This document shows, in pieces, positions 19,358 through 26,378 of a stretch of 64,000 nt of DNA. The first letter of the stretch is position 1. The number at the start of each line of letters is the position of its first letter. The notes under the pieces are model-generated. The model did not search any database. It was not told the origin of the DNA and saw nothing but the letters and a program-made list of their open reading frames with translations. A program made the position numbers and the translations under genes. This DNA is from Phenylobacterium sp. (GTDB lineage Bacteria > Pseudomonadota > Alphaproteobacteria > Caulobacterales > Caulobacteraceae), in contig NZ_WGNY01000021.1 of the NCBI RefSeq assembly GCF_016124325.1, positions 1-64,000 of the forward strand. Reading direction: 5' to 3'.

Positions 19358-20419
19358 TCAGCCGTCGCGGCCAGGCGCTTTCACGTCGACCTTCACCTTG
19401 GCGGACAGGCCCGCGCGCGAGGCCATGGGCGGCGGCGGGCTGTCGAACTCGATGCGCACGGGCAGGCGCTGGGTCACCTTCACCCAGTTGCCCGTCGCGT
19501 TCTGGGCGGGCAGCGGCGAAAAGGCCGAGCCGGCGCCGGGGGCGAAGCTGGCCACCCGGCCGTGCAGGTCGGCGTCGGGATCGGCGTCGATCTCGATGCT
19601 CACCGGCTGGCCGACCTTCATGTGGGCGAGCTGGTCTTCCTTGAAGTTGGCCTCGATCCAGGGCTTGCCCGACAGCAGCCAGAACGCGGTCTGGGAGGCG
19701 TTGAGGTAGGCGCCCGCCGGCAACTGGTCGACGCGGGCCACCACGCCGTCGGCCGGGGCCACGACAATGGCGTAGGAGACGTCGAGCGTCGCGCGCTCGA
19801 GCTGGGCGCGGGCCTGCATCACGGCGGGATGGTCGGCGGCGGCGAGGTTCGGGTCGCCGCCCAGCGCGGCCAGCGCGCGGGTCGAGGCCTGGCGGGCGGC
19901 GGCGAGCTCGTCGCGCGCCTGCTGGGCGGCGTGGACGGCCTGGTCGACCTGCTGGCGCGAGGCCACGCCGGCGGCGGCGAGATCGCGCTGGCGCTTGGCC
20001 TCGCGCTCGGCGTAGGCGAGCTGTTCCTGGGCGGCGCCCACATTGGCCTGGGCCTGGCCATAGGCGGCGCGGTCGGCGCGCACCTGCAGCTCGGCGGCGG
20101 CGAGCTGGGCCTTGGCCGCGTCGGCCGTGGCCTGGAAATCCCGGGGATCCAGCTTGAACAGCGGCTGGCCGCGGCGGACCGCCTGGTTCTCCTTGACGTA
20201 GATTTCCAGCACCCGGCCGCTGATCGACGGCGCCACCGGCGTCTTGGCCACCTGCACGTAAGCGTTGTCGGTGGTCTCGTAGCGGGCGTTGAGCATCATG
20301 ATCGCAACGACCACCACCACGATCACCACCGGCCCGCCGATGATCAGCGGCCAACGCCAGCGGCGCAGTCCGCTCCGAGGCGGCGGCAAATGCGCGGCGT
20401 TCGCGTCCGGGTCGCTCAC
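19358..20419 (-). CDS. emrA: HlyD-family periplasmic adaptor (EmrA type)
   Basis: 353 residues, GTG start. One N-terminal membrane helix (about 22-45, PLIIGGPVVIVVVVVAIMML) is followed by the biotinyl-lipoyl half NAYVQVAKTPVAPSISGRVL, a coiled-coil hairpin (residues ~95-190, Ala/Gln/Glu-rich heptads) and the second lipoyl half YAIVVAPADGVVARVDQLPA. It bridges EmrB to the outer-membrane channel. First gene of the three-gene minus-strand operon. The 150-bp region upstream is shared with a divergent LysR gene, which is the probable regulator. Confidence 0.92.
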   Translation of the reverse strand: MSDPDANAAHLPPPRSGLRRWRWPLIIGGPVVIVVVVVAIMMLNARYETTDNAYVQVAKTPVAPSISGRVLEIYVKENQAVRRGQPLFKLDPRDFQATADAAKAQLAAAELQVRADRAAYGQAQANVGAAQEQLAYAEREAKRQRDLAAAGVASRQQVDQAVHAAQQARDELAAARQASTRALAALGGDPNLAAADHPAVMQARAQLERATLDVSYAIVVAPADGVVARVDQLPAGAYLNASQTAFWLLSGKPWIEANFKEDQLAHMKVGQPVSIEIDADPDADLHGRVASFAPGAGSAFSPLPAQNATGNWVKVTQRLPVRIEFDSPPPPMASRAGLSAKVKVDVKAPGRDG

Positions 20420-20569
20420 GTCCCAGTCCCTCTCCGTTCAGGATGCCAATGAATCGACGTCGGCGGTCCAACGCAAGGGCGCGACCGTCGACGATGCGTT
20501 TCAGATAGGCGCGACAGCCCAATGAACCAAATGATATGTTGTCACGCAGAAAATGCAGGAGATTCATAG

Positions 20570-21523
20570 CTGCTGCACGACCTGAACCTGCTCCGCGTCT
20601 TCGACGTGCTGCTGGAAGAGCGCAGCGTCACGCGCGCCGGGGCGCGGCTGGGCCTGACCCAGTCGGCGGTGAGCCACGCGCTGTCGCGGTTGCGGCACGG
20701 CCTGGGCGACGAGCTGTTCGTGCGCGGGCCCGACGGCATGCGCCCGACGCCGCGGGCGCTGGAGATCGGGGCCCAGGTGCATGCGGCGATACACCAGCTC
20801 CAGACCGCGCTCTCGACCACCGACTTCGACCCGGCCAAATCCGAGCGCCGCTTCACCATCGCGGCGGGCACCTACGCCAGCGCGGTGATCGCGCCCTCGC
20901 TGGTGGCGCGGCTGGCGGCCGAGGCCCCATTGACCGAGCTGGCGCTGAGCGACTACGCGCCAGCGGTGATCGACGCGCTGGACGCGCGGCAGGCCGACTT
21001 CGTGATCGGCGGCGTGGTGGCCGCGCCCGAGCGGTTCGCGCGCGAGACTCTGCTGGTCGAGGAGCTGGCCTGGGTGGTCAACGTCGACTCCCCGCTGGCG
21101 CGACGGCCCGTGGTGGACCTGGCGGCGCTGGCCGCGACCCCGCACGTGGTGATCTCGCGCCGCCCGCCCGGGCAGGCGGACGAGGCCGCCGTACGGCGCG
21201 GCGTGCTGACCCGCCCGAGCTGGGAGGACGCCGGCGCGCTGGAGGCGGCGCTCGCCGCCGAGGGCCTGCGCCGCCGGGTGGGCGTGACCGTGTCGGACAC
21301 CTACGCCGCCCTGGCCATCGCCGCGCGCTCGGAGATGGCGGCCCTGGTCCCGCGCCGGCTGGCGCGGCTGTCGGCGGCGCGCGGGACGCTGAAACTGATC
21401 GAGCCGCCCTACGCTTCGCCGCCCGTGGAGGTGGGACTGATGTTCCTGCGCGAGCGGCTGGCCGAACCGCCGATCGCCTGGATGCGCGACGTGCTGCGCG
21501 AGGTGGCGCGCGGCATCGCGTGA
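20570..21523 (+). CDS. LysR-family regulator, probable CTG start
   Basis: About 317 residues. The conserved LysR N-terminus (HDLNLLRVFDVLLEERSVTR) lies upstream of the first GTG (20606); starting there would delete helix 1 of the HTH. The frame is closed by TAG at 20567-20569, and the only candidate initiators after it are CTG at 20570 and 20573. AGGAGA (20557-20562) sits 7 nt before 20570, so a rare CTG start is likely. Recognition region: LGLTQSAVSHALSRLRHGLG. The effector domain spans residues ~100-300. Divergent to emrA; NodD/SyrM-like subfamily. Probably controls the pump operon. Confidence 0.85.
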   Translation: MLHDLNLLRVFDVLLEERSVTRAGARLGLTQSAVSHALSRLRHGLGDELFVRGPDGMRPTPRALEIGAQVHAAIHQLQTALSTTDFDPAKSERRFTIAAGTYASAVIAPSLVARLAAEAPLTELALSDYAPAVIDALDARQADFVIGGVVAAPERFARETLLVEELAWVVNVDSPLARRPVVDLAALAATPHVVISRRPPGQADEAAVRRGVLTRPSWEDAGALEAALAAEGLRRRVGVTVSDTYAALAIAARSEMAALVPRRLARLSAARGTLKLIEPPYASPPVEVGLMFLRERLAEPPIAWMRDVLREVARGIA

Positions 21524-21559
21524 ACTTCCTCTCCCGTGTGGCGCGGGAAAGGAAGGGTC

Positions 21560-21970
21560 CTACCCGCTCGCCTCCGCCGCCCAGGCGGAGCGCAGGAGCG
21601 TTTCCAGCACGTCCATGTCCACGTCGGACAGCCGCTTGATGTAGAGGCAGCCGCGACCCTCGGCGTGCTTGCCCAGACGCCCGAGCAGGTCGTGGCGATC
21701 GGGGCTGGCCGGCAGGTAGAGCACCAGCGACGGCCTGCGCGGCGAAAAGCCCATCTTGCAGATCTCGCCGGGCCGACCGTCGGCGTAGCTGTAGCGGCTG
21801 ACCCCGAAACCCACGATGGACGGCCCCCACATGACCGCCGGCTCGCCGCTGATCCGGGCCATCAGGTCGCGGAGCGCGCGGCCGTCGTCGCGCCGGGCGG
21901 CCGGCTGGGCCGCGTCGAGGAACGCGTCCACGTCGGCGTCGGTGGGCCGGGTCTTGGCTTCGTAGGCCAT
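21560..21970 (-). CDS. DUF1801 family protein
   Basis: 136 residues, cytoplasmic. The sequence matches the DUF1801/YdhG-like fold: DVDAFLDAAQPAARRDDGRA at the start, then PAVMWGPSIVGFGVSRYSYADG, the conserved 'm-W-G-x-x-i-v-G-f-g' core, and the C-terminal CLYIKRLSDVDMDVLETLL. The family has no established biochemical function. ATG 21970 is used; the frame continues further upstream only as a shadow. It is 32 bp from the WD40 gene stop on the same strand. Confidence 0.85.
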   Translation of the reverse strand: MAYEAKTRPTDADVDAFLDAAQPAARRDDGRALRDLMARISGEPAVMWGPSIVGFGVSRYSYADGRPGEICKMGFSPRRPSLVLYLPASPDRHDLLGRLGKHAEGRGCLYIKRLSDVDMDVLETLLRSAWAAEASG

Positions 21971-22002
21971 GGCCAAGAGGGTCGATCCGGCCGGCGCGGC
22001 CG

Positions 22003-22971
22003 TCAATCGATCTCGGCGACGCCCGCGGCTCCATCCTCGTCGCCCCAGGCCACCCGCTTCGCATCGGGGCTCAGGGCCAGAGCCGAGATGGCCGCGCCCT
22101 TCTCCGCCTTGAGCGGCACGAGGCGTTCGCCGGTGACGTCGGCGGCCCAGACGCGGCCGTCGTCGAGCCCCGCGGCCAGCCAGGTCTTGTCCGGGACAGC
22201 GGCGATCCTGGACGTGACCGCGGCGTCGTCGTAGCCGATCTCGGCGGCCTGCTTGCCCATCGGCCCGGTGGCGCCGGCGAACGGCCAGACCACGGCGCCA
22301 TTGGCCCCCGAGGTGGCCATGAGCTGGCCCCGGGAGAGGAACGCCAGGCTCCTCACCTTCGACGGATAGCCGCCCATGCGCATGTTCTTCTCGTCGGCCA
22401 CACGCCAGCCGTGGAGCTGGTTCTCCTGCATGGCGCTCATCAGGAACTTGCCGTCCGGGCTCCAGCAGACGCCGATGTGGCTGCCGGCCCACTTGAAGAT
22501 CGAGGGCTTCTGGTCGGCGATGCGGGCGTACCAGAGCCAGACCCCGCCGTAGGTGGCCACCGCGATGCGCCGGCCTTTCGGATCGAACGCCAGCCCTGCG
22601 ATCGACTTCTCGTGGGCGAAGACGCGGGAGAAGGCGGGGTCGGCCATGTCGCGCACGTGCAGCTCGCGCCCGGCGGAGAAGGCGACCAGCTTCGACTCCG
22701 GGCTCGCGTCGATCGATTCGATCCAGCGGCCCGGGACCTTGGCGATCTCCTCGGCGCCGGCCGGCGTCACCCGGACCACCCGGCCGTCGTCGCCGGCGGT
22801 CAGGATCCCCTCGCCCGTGGGCGGCAGGCAGGCGGCGAGGCAGGCGCCGTCGTGCGCCTCCACCCGTTCGCCGCCCTCGAAGCAGACCGCGCCGTCGCCC
22901 AGCGCGAAGACGGCGCGTCCAGCGCGGTCGAACAGGGCGGCGGTGACATAGGCGTCGAAGCTGAAGTTCAT
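22003..22971 (-). CDS. WD40 repeat protein
   Basis: 322 residues, cytoplasmic, no signal. Multiple beta-propeller blades are visible, for example GILTAGDDGRVVRVTP, SIAGLAFDPKGRRIAVATYG, HIGVCWSPDGKFLMSAMQE and ALALSPDAKRVAWGDEDGA. There are about seven blades, enough for a closed propeller. ATG 22971 (MNFSFDAYVTAALFD) is preferred over 22995. Proteins of this type are often encoded near COG0523 GTPases in alphaproteobacteria. Here such a GTPase lies 1 kb upstream on the same strand, with only exbD and a small ORF between. A role in metal homeostasis is a weak inference. Confidence 0.82.
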   Translation of the reverse strand: MNFSFDAYVTAALFDRAGRAVFALGDGAVCFEGGERVEAHDGACLAACLPPTGEGILTAGDDGRVVRVTPAGAEEIAKVPGRWIESIDASPESKLVAFSAGRELHVRDMADPAFSRVFAHEKSIAGLAFDPKGRRIAVATYGGVWLWYARIADQKPSIFKWAGSHIGVCWSPDGKFLMSAMQENQLHGWRVADEKNMRMGGYPSKVRSLAFLSRGQLMATSGANGAVVWPFAGATGPMGKQAAEIGYDDAAVTSRIAAVPDKTWLAAGLDDGRVWAADVTGERLVPLKAEKGAAISALALSPDAKRVAWGDEDGAAGVAEID

Positions 22972-23134
22972 GGCCCTTCCCCTATTCGGTCGCACGACCT
23001 GCGGGCAAGCGTGCGACGAGTCGGGCAGGTGAACGACGTTCGGCCGCTTTGCGCTTTACAAGCGGCGGGCGGCTTGCCAATGGTCGCCGCGACGGGCCTG
23101 GACTTTGCAGGCTCATGGGAAGGAATCAGGACGC

Positions 23135-23578
23135 ATGGGCGCCAAGATCGGCGGTGGCGGGAGCGGCAAGTTCGACCTCGGCCAGAACTCGGACATGAAC
23201 GTGACGCCCTTCGTGGACGTCATGCTTGTGCTCCTCATCATCTTCATGGTGTCGATCCCGGCGGCCACGGTGTCGATCAAGCTCGACCTGCCGCCCGCGA
23301 TTCCGCCGCCCCCCGGCACCAAGGTGAAGGAGCCGACGCTCATCAACATCCAGGCCGGCAACGCCATCTTCATCGGCGAGATCCCGACCACGCTCGATCA
23401 CCTGCCGGCCGACCTGGCGACGCAGCTCACCAAGGACGACCCGACCCTGCCGCCGACCGAGCAGCGCGTGTACATCCGCGCCAACCGCGACGTGCGCTAC
23501 GGCGACTTCATGAGCGTCATGAACACGCTGCAGGGCAACGGCTTCTATCAGGTGGCCCTGATCAACGAAGAGCTCTAG
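23135..23578 (+). CDS. exbD: ExbD/TolR-family biopolymer transport protein
   Basis: 147 residues. The N-terminus is cytoplasmic, followed by SDMNVTPFVDVMLVLLIIFM, the family signature in which the Asp of 'VDVMLVLL' couples to proton flow. One membrane helix (about 25-45) precedes a periplasmic domain (residues 55-147) ending DFMSVMNTLQGNGFYQVALI. It would energise an outer-membrane receptor or envelope process together with ExbB and TonB, but neither is adjacent: it is a stand-alone copy. Start ATG 23135 is preferred to an upstream TTG at 23105. Followed by a strong terminator. Confidence 0.92.
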   Translation: MGAKIGGGGSGKFDLGQNSDMNVTPFVDVMLVLLIIFMVSIPAATVSIKLDLPPAIPPPPGTKVKEPTLINIQAGNAIFIGEIPTTLDHLPADLATQLTKDDPTLPPTEQRVYIRANRDVRYGDFMSVMNTLQGNGFYQVALINEEL

Positions 23579-23604
23579 GCGCTTCGGACAAGCTTTCGAA
23601 ACGG

Positions 23605-23634
23605 CCCGCCGGGGGAGACCCCGGCGGGCTTTTT
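23605..23634 (+). terminator. Rho-independent terminator of exbD
   Basis: 10-bp GC stem CCCGCCGGGG / CCCCGGCGGG with GAGA loop followed by CTTTTT, 26 bases after the exbD stop. Confidence 0.9.
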
Positions 23635-23802
23635 CATGGGCGATACGCGGCGGGAGAGGAACCGCCCGCCATCGCTGGCGCGATGGGGAGCCATGGCTAC
23701 CGGCCGATTCAGCATTAATCGGCACATAACCGCCTTCGTTTAGAACTTCAGGCTCAGGCAGGGTCAGAATGACCCGGTAGATCGCGCGAAGGCGCCAAGG
23801 CC

Positions 23803-23991
23803 ATGTGGGAACGGATCGAAGTCTGGGTGGAGTCCGAGCGGCATCACGGCCGCTGGCGAATGGAAGGCCGCCGTCTGCTGCTGGAATGGCGCGGCGGGCG
23901 CTCCTACGAGTGGTGCGGCCTCCTGCGGCCCGAGGTGGTCGCCGCCCAGAGCCTCAAGCGCCTCGTCAGTCACCCGCCGTTGGCGGCGTAG
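23803..23991 (+). CDS. Small hypothetical protein (62 aa)
   Basis: A short basic, Trp/Arg-rich frame (MWERIEVWVESERHHGRWRM ... YEWCGLLRPEVVAAQSLKRL) between exbD and the convergent COG0523 gene. It has four Trp and a GC-rich third position like its neighbours. The region would otherwise be non-coding, and the convergent stop is only 8 bp away. No ribosome site is evident (GGCGCCAAGGCC before the ATG) and no family was recognised. It may be real but could be a chance frame. Confidence 0.45.
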   Translation: MWERIEVWVESERHHGRWRMEGRRLLLEWRGGRSYEWCGLLRPEVVAAQSLKRLVSHPPLAA

Positions 23992-23998
23992 GACCGGA

Positions 23999-25090
23999 TC
24001 AGGCCGCAACGCAGCTTTCGAAGCCCGCCTGAAGGGCGGCCTTGTCGAGGTTGCGGCCGATGAAGACCAGCCGCGAATAGCGCTTGTCGCCCGGCTTCCA
24101 CTCGCCCTGGAAGTCGCCCTCGAGGATCATGTGCACGGCCTGGAACACCAGGCGGCGCTCCTCGCCCTTGATGTCCATGATGCCCTTGGCCCGCAGGATG
24201 TCGGGCCCCTGGGTCTGCAGCACATTGTTGAGCCAGGCGGTGACGCGGTTGGCGTCGATCGGCTTGTCGGAGGTCAGCGAGATCGAGCTGATCCCGCTCT
24301 CGGCCACGTGGTCGTGGATGTGGCCGTGGCCATGATCGTGGTCATGATGGTCATGGCCATGATCGTGATGGTGATGATCGTGGTCATGCTCGCAGTGCTC
24401 GTCGTGGACGTGGCCAGGCTCGCCGTGCGCCGGATTGAGGAAGTCGGGCTGCAGCTCGGTCACCCGCGTCAGGTCGAAGGCGTGGCGGCCGAGGATCGTG
24501 TCGAGCGGCACGTTCGAGCGCTGCGCCCTGCGGATCGGCGCCATCGGGTTCAGCGTGCGGATCGCCTTCTCCACCTCGGCCAGCTCGGCCTCCGAGACGA
24601 GGTCGGTCTTGTTGAGGATGATCTGGTCGGCGAAGGCGATCTGCTCGGCCGCCTCCTTCGAATCCTTCAGGCGCAGCGGCAGGTGCTTGGCGTCGACCAC
24701 GGTGGTGACGCTGTCCAGCTCGGTGCGGGCGCGCACGTCCTCGTCGACGAAGAAGGTCTGGGCCACCGGGGCCGGATCGGCCAGGCCCGTGGTCTCGACG
24801 ATGATGCCGTCGAACTTGCCCTTGCGCTTCATCAGCCCCGAGAGCACCCGGATCAGGTCGCCGCGCACCGTGCAGCAGACGCAGCCGTTGTTCATCTCGA
24901 AGACCTCTTCGTCGGCGCCGACGATCAGGTCGTTGTCGATGCCCACCTCGCCGAACTCGTTGACGATCACGGCGTACTTCTTGCCGTGGTCCTCCGAGAG
25001 GATGCGGTTCAGGAGGGTGGTCTTGCCCGCGCCGAGATAGCCGGTGAGGACGGTGACGGGGGTCTTGAGGGCGGTGGCGGCTTCGCTCAT
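23999..25090 (-). CDS. COG0523 (CobW/ZNG1-like) GTP-dependent metallochaperone
   Basis: 363 residues. Walker A GYLGAGKTTLLNRIL (residues ~17-31), the metal-binding CxCC motif NNGCVCCTVRGDL (about 68-80), Walker B ETTGLADP and the base motif NKTD (LNKTDLVSEAE) are all intact. Residues ~230-262 are an extraordinary His/Asp run (HDHDHHHHDHGHDHH is part of it), then a CobW C-terminal domain. Such proteins insert Zn (or Co) into client enzymes, and those in Zur regulons work under zinc starvation. A Zur-like palindrome lies at 25350-25364, 260 bp upstream, with a repeat element between. It is divergent to a CDF exporter. Confidence 0.92.
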   Translation of the reverse strand: MSEAATALKTPVTVLTGYLGAGKTTLLNRILSEDHGKKYAVIVNEFGEVGIDNDLIVGADEEVFEMNNGCVCCTVRGDLIRVLSGLMKRKGKFDGIIVETTGLADPAPVAQTFFVDEDVRARTELDSVTTVVDAKHLPLRLKDSKEAAEQIAFADQIILNKTDLVSEAELAEVEKAIRTLNPMAPIRRAQRSNVPLDTILGRHAFDLTRVTELQPDFLNPAHGEPGHVHDEHCEHDHDHHHHDHGHDHHDHDHGHGHIHDHVAESGISSISLTSDKPIDANRVTAWLNNVLQTQGPDILRAKGIMDIKGEERRLVFQAVHMILEGDFQGEWKPGDKRYSRLVFIGRNLDKAALQAGFESCVAA

Positions 25091-25394
25091 GGCTCGTCAT
25101 GTAGTCGCGGGAAGGCGCGGAGGGAAGTTCGGCGCGAGGCGGAAGAGAACCTTCCTCTCCCACGCCGGCGTGGGAGAGGGGGACCGCACGCCGACCCCGG
25201 CCTCGCGCCGGGGGAAGAGCGGGCGGTGGAGAGGGAAGGCCGCATGCGCATTGCCCGCCGCCTTCCCTCTCCACCCGTCGCTCTTCGGCGACGGGTCCCC
25301 CTCTCCCGCGTTCCGCGGGAAAGGAAACCGCGCCTTGACCGCCCATTTCTGTTATAAGATAACACTCGCCCGCCGAACACCGACGAGAGCCCGC
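25091..25394. other. Divergent intergenic region: repeat element plus metal-responsive promoter
   Basis: About 25150-25330 is a C/G-run repeat with several hairpins (CCCACGCCGGCGTGGG, CGTCGCTCTTCGGCGACG, CCCGCGTTCCGCGGG). To its right come TTGACC (25335-25340), a Zur-like palindrome (25350-25364) and the TTG start of the CDF gene (25395). No protein gene was seen. Confidence 0.65.
25335..25364 (+). promoter_or_regulatory. CDF promoter overlapped by Zur-like operator TGTTATAAGATAACA
   Basis: TGTTAT (25350-25355), AAG, ATAACA (25359-25364) is a perfect 6-6 palindrome with a 3-bp centre. It resembles the AT-rich GTTATA-n-TATAAC form of Zur sites in proteobacteria and differs strongly from the surrounding GC-rich DNA. 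With -35 TTGACC (25335-25340) and -10 GATAAC (25358-25363, 17-bp spacer) the palindrome covers the spacer and -10, so a bound repressor would block the exporter promoter. The regulator's identity is inferred. Confidence 0.6.
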
Positions 25395-26363
25395 TTGACC
25401 TCGACCGCCGCCGCCCCGGACCGGCCGACCCCCGCCGAAAGCCTCGACGGCTTTCGCGACGACCGCACCTATCTGGGCGCGGACCATCGGCGCAACGAAC
25501 GGCGCACCTGGATCGTCACCGCGATCTGCGCCGCGACGCTGGCCGTGCTGGTGGCGGGCGGCGCCGCGACCCACTCGCTCGCCCTGATCGCCAGCGGCCT
25601 GCACATGGGCGCGCACGTGGCCGCCCTGCTGGTGGCCGCCGGCGCCTACGCCCTGGCGCGCCGTCACGCCGACAACCCGGCCTTCAGCTTCGGGACCGGC
25701 AAGCTGGGCTATCTGGCCGGCTTCGCCAACGCCGTGGTGATGGCCGTCACCGGCGTCCTGATCGGCGTCGAGAGCGTGGCGCGCCTCGCGAGCCCCGAGG
25801 CGGTCGACTACCAGGACGCCCTGCCCATCGCAGCGGGCGGCCTGGTGGTGAACCTGATCTGCGTCTGGCTGCTGCGGCCGACCCAGGCGGCGGCGGCGCG
25901 CAACGACCCCGCCGGCGACGTGAACCTCTCGGCGATCCATCTGCACCTGACGGCGGACGCCGCCGTCTCGGTGCTGGCGCTGGCGGCGGTGCTGGCCGGG
26001 CGCATGCTGGGCTGGACCTTCGCCGACCCGCTGGCGGGCCTGCTGGCCGCGGGCCTCGTCGCCCACTTCGCCTGGACGCTGCTGCGCCGGGCCGGAGCGG
26101 CGCTGCTGGACATCAACCCGTCGCCCGAGCTGACCACCGAGGTGCGGCGGCGCCTGTCCGACGGAGGCGAGCGGGTGGTCGACCTGCACCTGTGGCGCCT
26201 GGGCCCCGGGCACCACGCGGTGATCGCGGTGATCGCCGCCGACGATCCCCAGCCTGCGGCGACCTATCGCGCCCGGCTGGCTGGACTGGCCGGGGTCTCG
26301 CATGTGACCGTCGAGGTCCGCGCGACGGTCGACGATTCGCACTGCGGCCACGCGCACGGATAG
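25395..26363 (+). CDS. Cation diffusion facilitator (DmeF-like) metal exporter
   Basis: 322 residues, TTG start. The soluble N-terminus contains ADHRRNERRTW, followed by six membrane helices. Metal-site residues are in SGLHMGAHVAALLVAAGAYA (helix 2, using His where many CDFs have Asp) and LHLTADAAVSVLALAAV (helix 5). The C-terminal cytoplasmic domain includes VVDLHLWRLGPGHHAVIAVI and ends CGHAHG, a small metal-binding tail. The GLHMGAH form is typical of the DmeF branch (Co/Ni/Zn efflux by proton exchange). The upstream part of the open frame is repeat DNA. A Zur-like palindrome overlaps its promoter, and a metallochaperone gene diverges from it. Confidence 0.88.
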   Translation: MTSTAAAPDRPTPAESLDGFRDDRTYLGADHRRNERRTWIVTAICAATLAVLVAGGAATHSLALIASGLHMGAHVAALLVAAGAYALARRHADNPAFSFGTGKLGYLAGFANAVVMAVTGVLIGVESVARLASPEAVDYQDALPIAAGGLVVNLICVWLLRPTQAAAARNDPAGDVNLSAIHLHLTADAAVSVLALAAVLAGRMLGWTFADPLAGLLAAGLVAHFAWTLLRRAGAALLDINPSPELTTEVRRRLSDGGERVVDLHLWRLGPGHHAVIAVIAADDPQPAATYRARLAGLAGVSHVTVEVRATVDDSHCGHAHG

Positions 26364-26378
26364 TTCGGAGCGTCGCGT

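Noticed and set aside
17824..19644. 606-codon plus-strand frame opposite emrB
   Set aside because: Shadow rich in His/Asp/Arg due to codon bias; emrB motifs are on the other strand.
24300..24420. Short tandem-like DNA repeat resembling a CRISPR or VNTR
   Set aside because: It is the coding sequence of the His/Asp run in the COG0523 protein; there are no spacers or regular repeat units.
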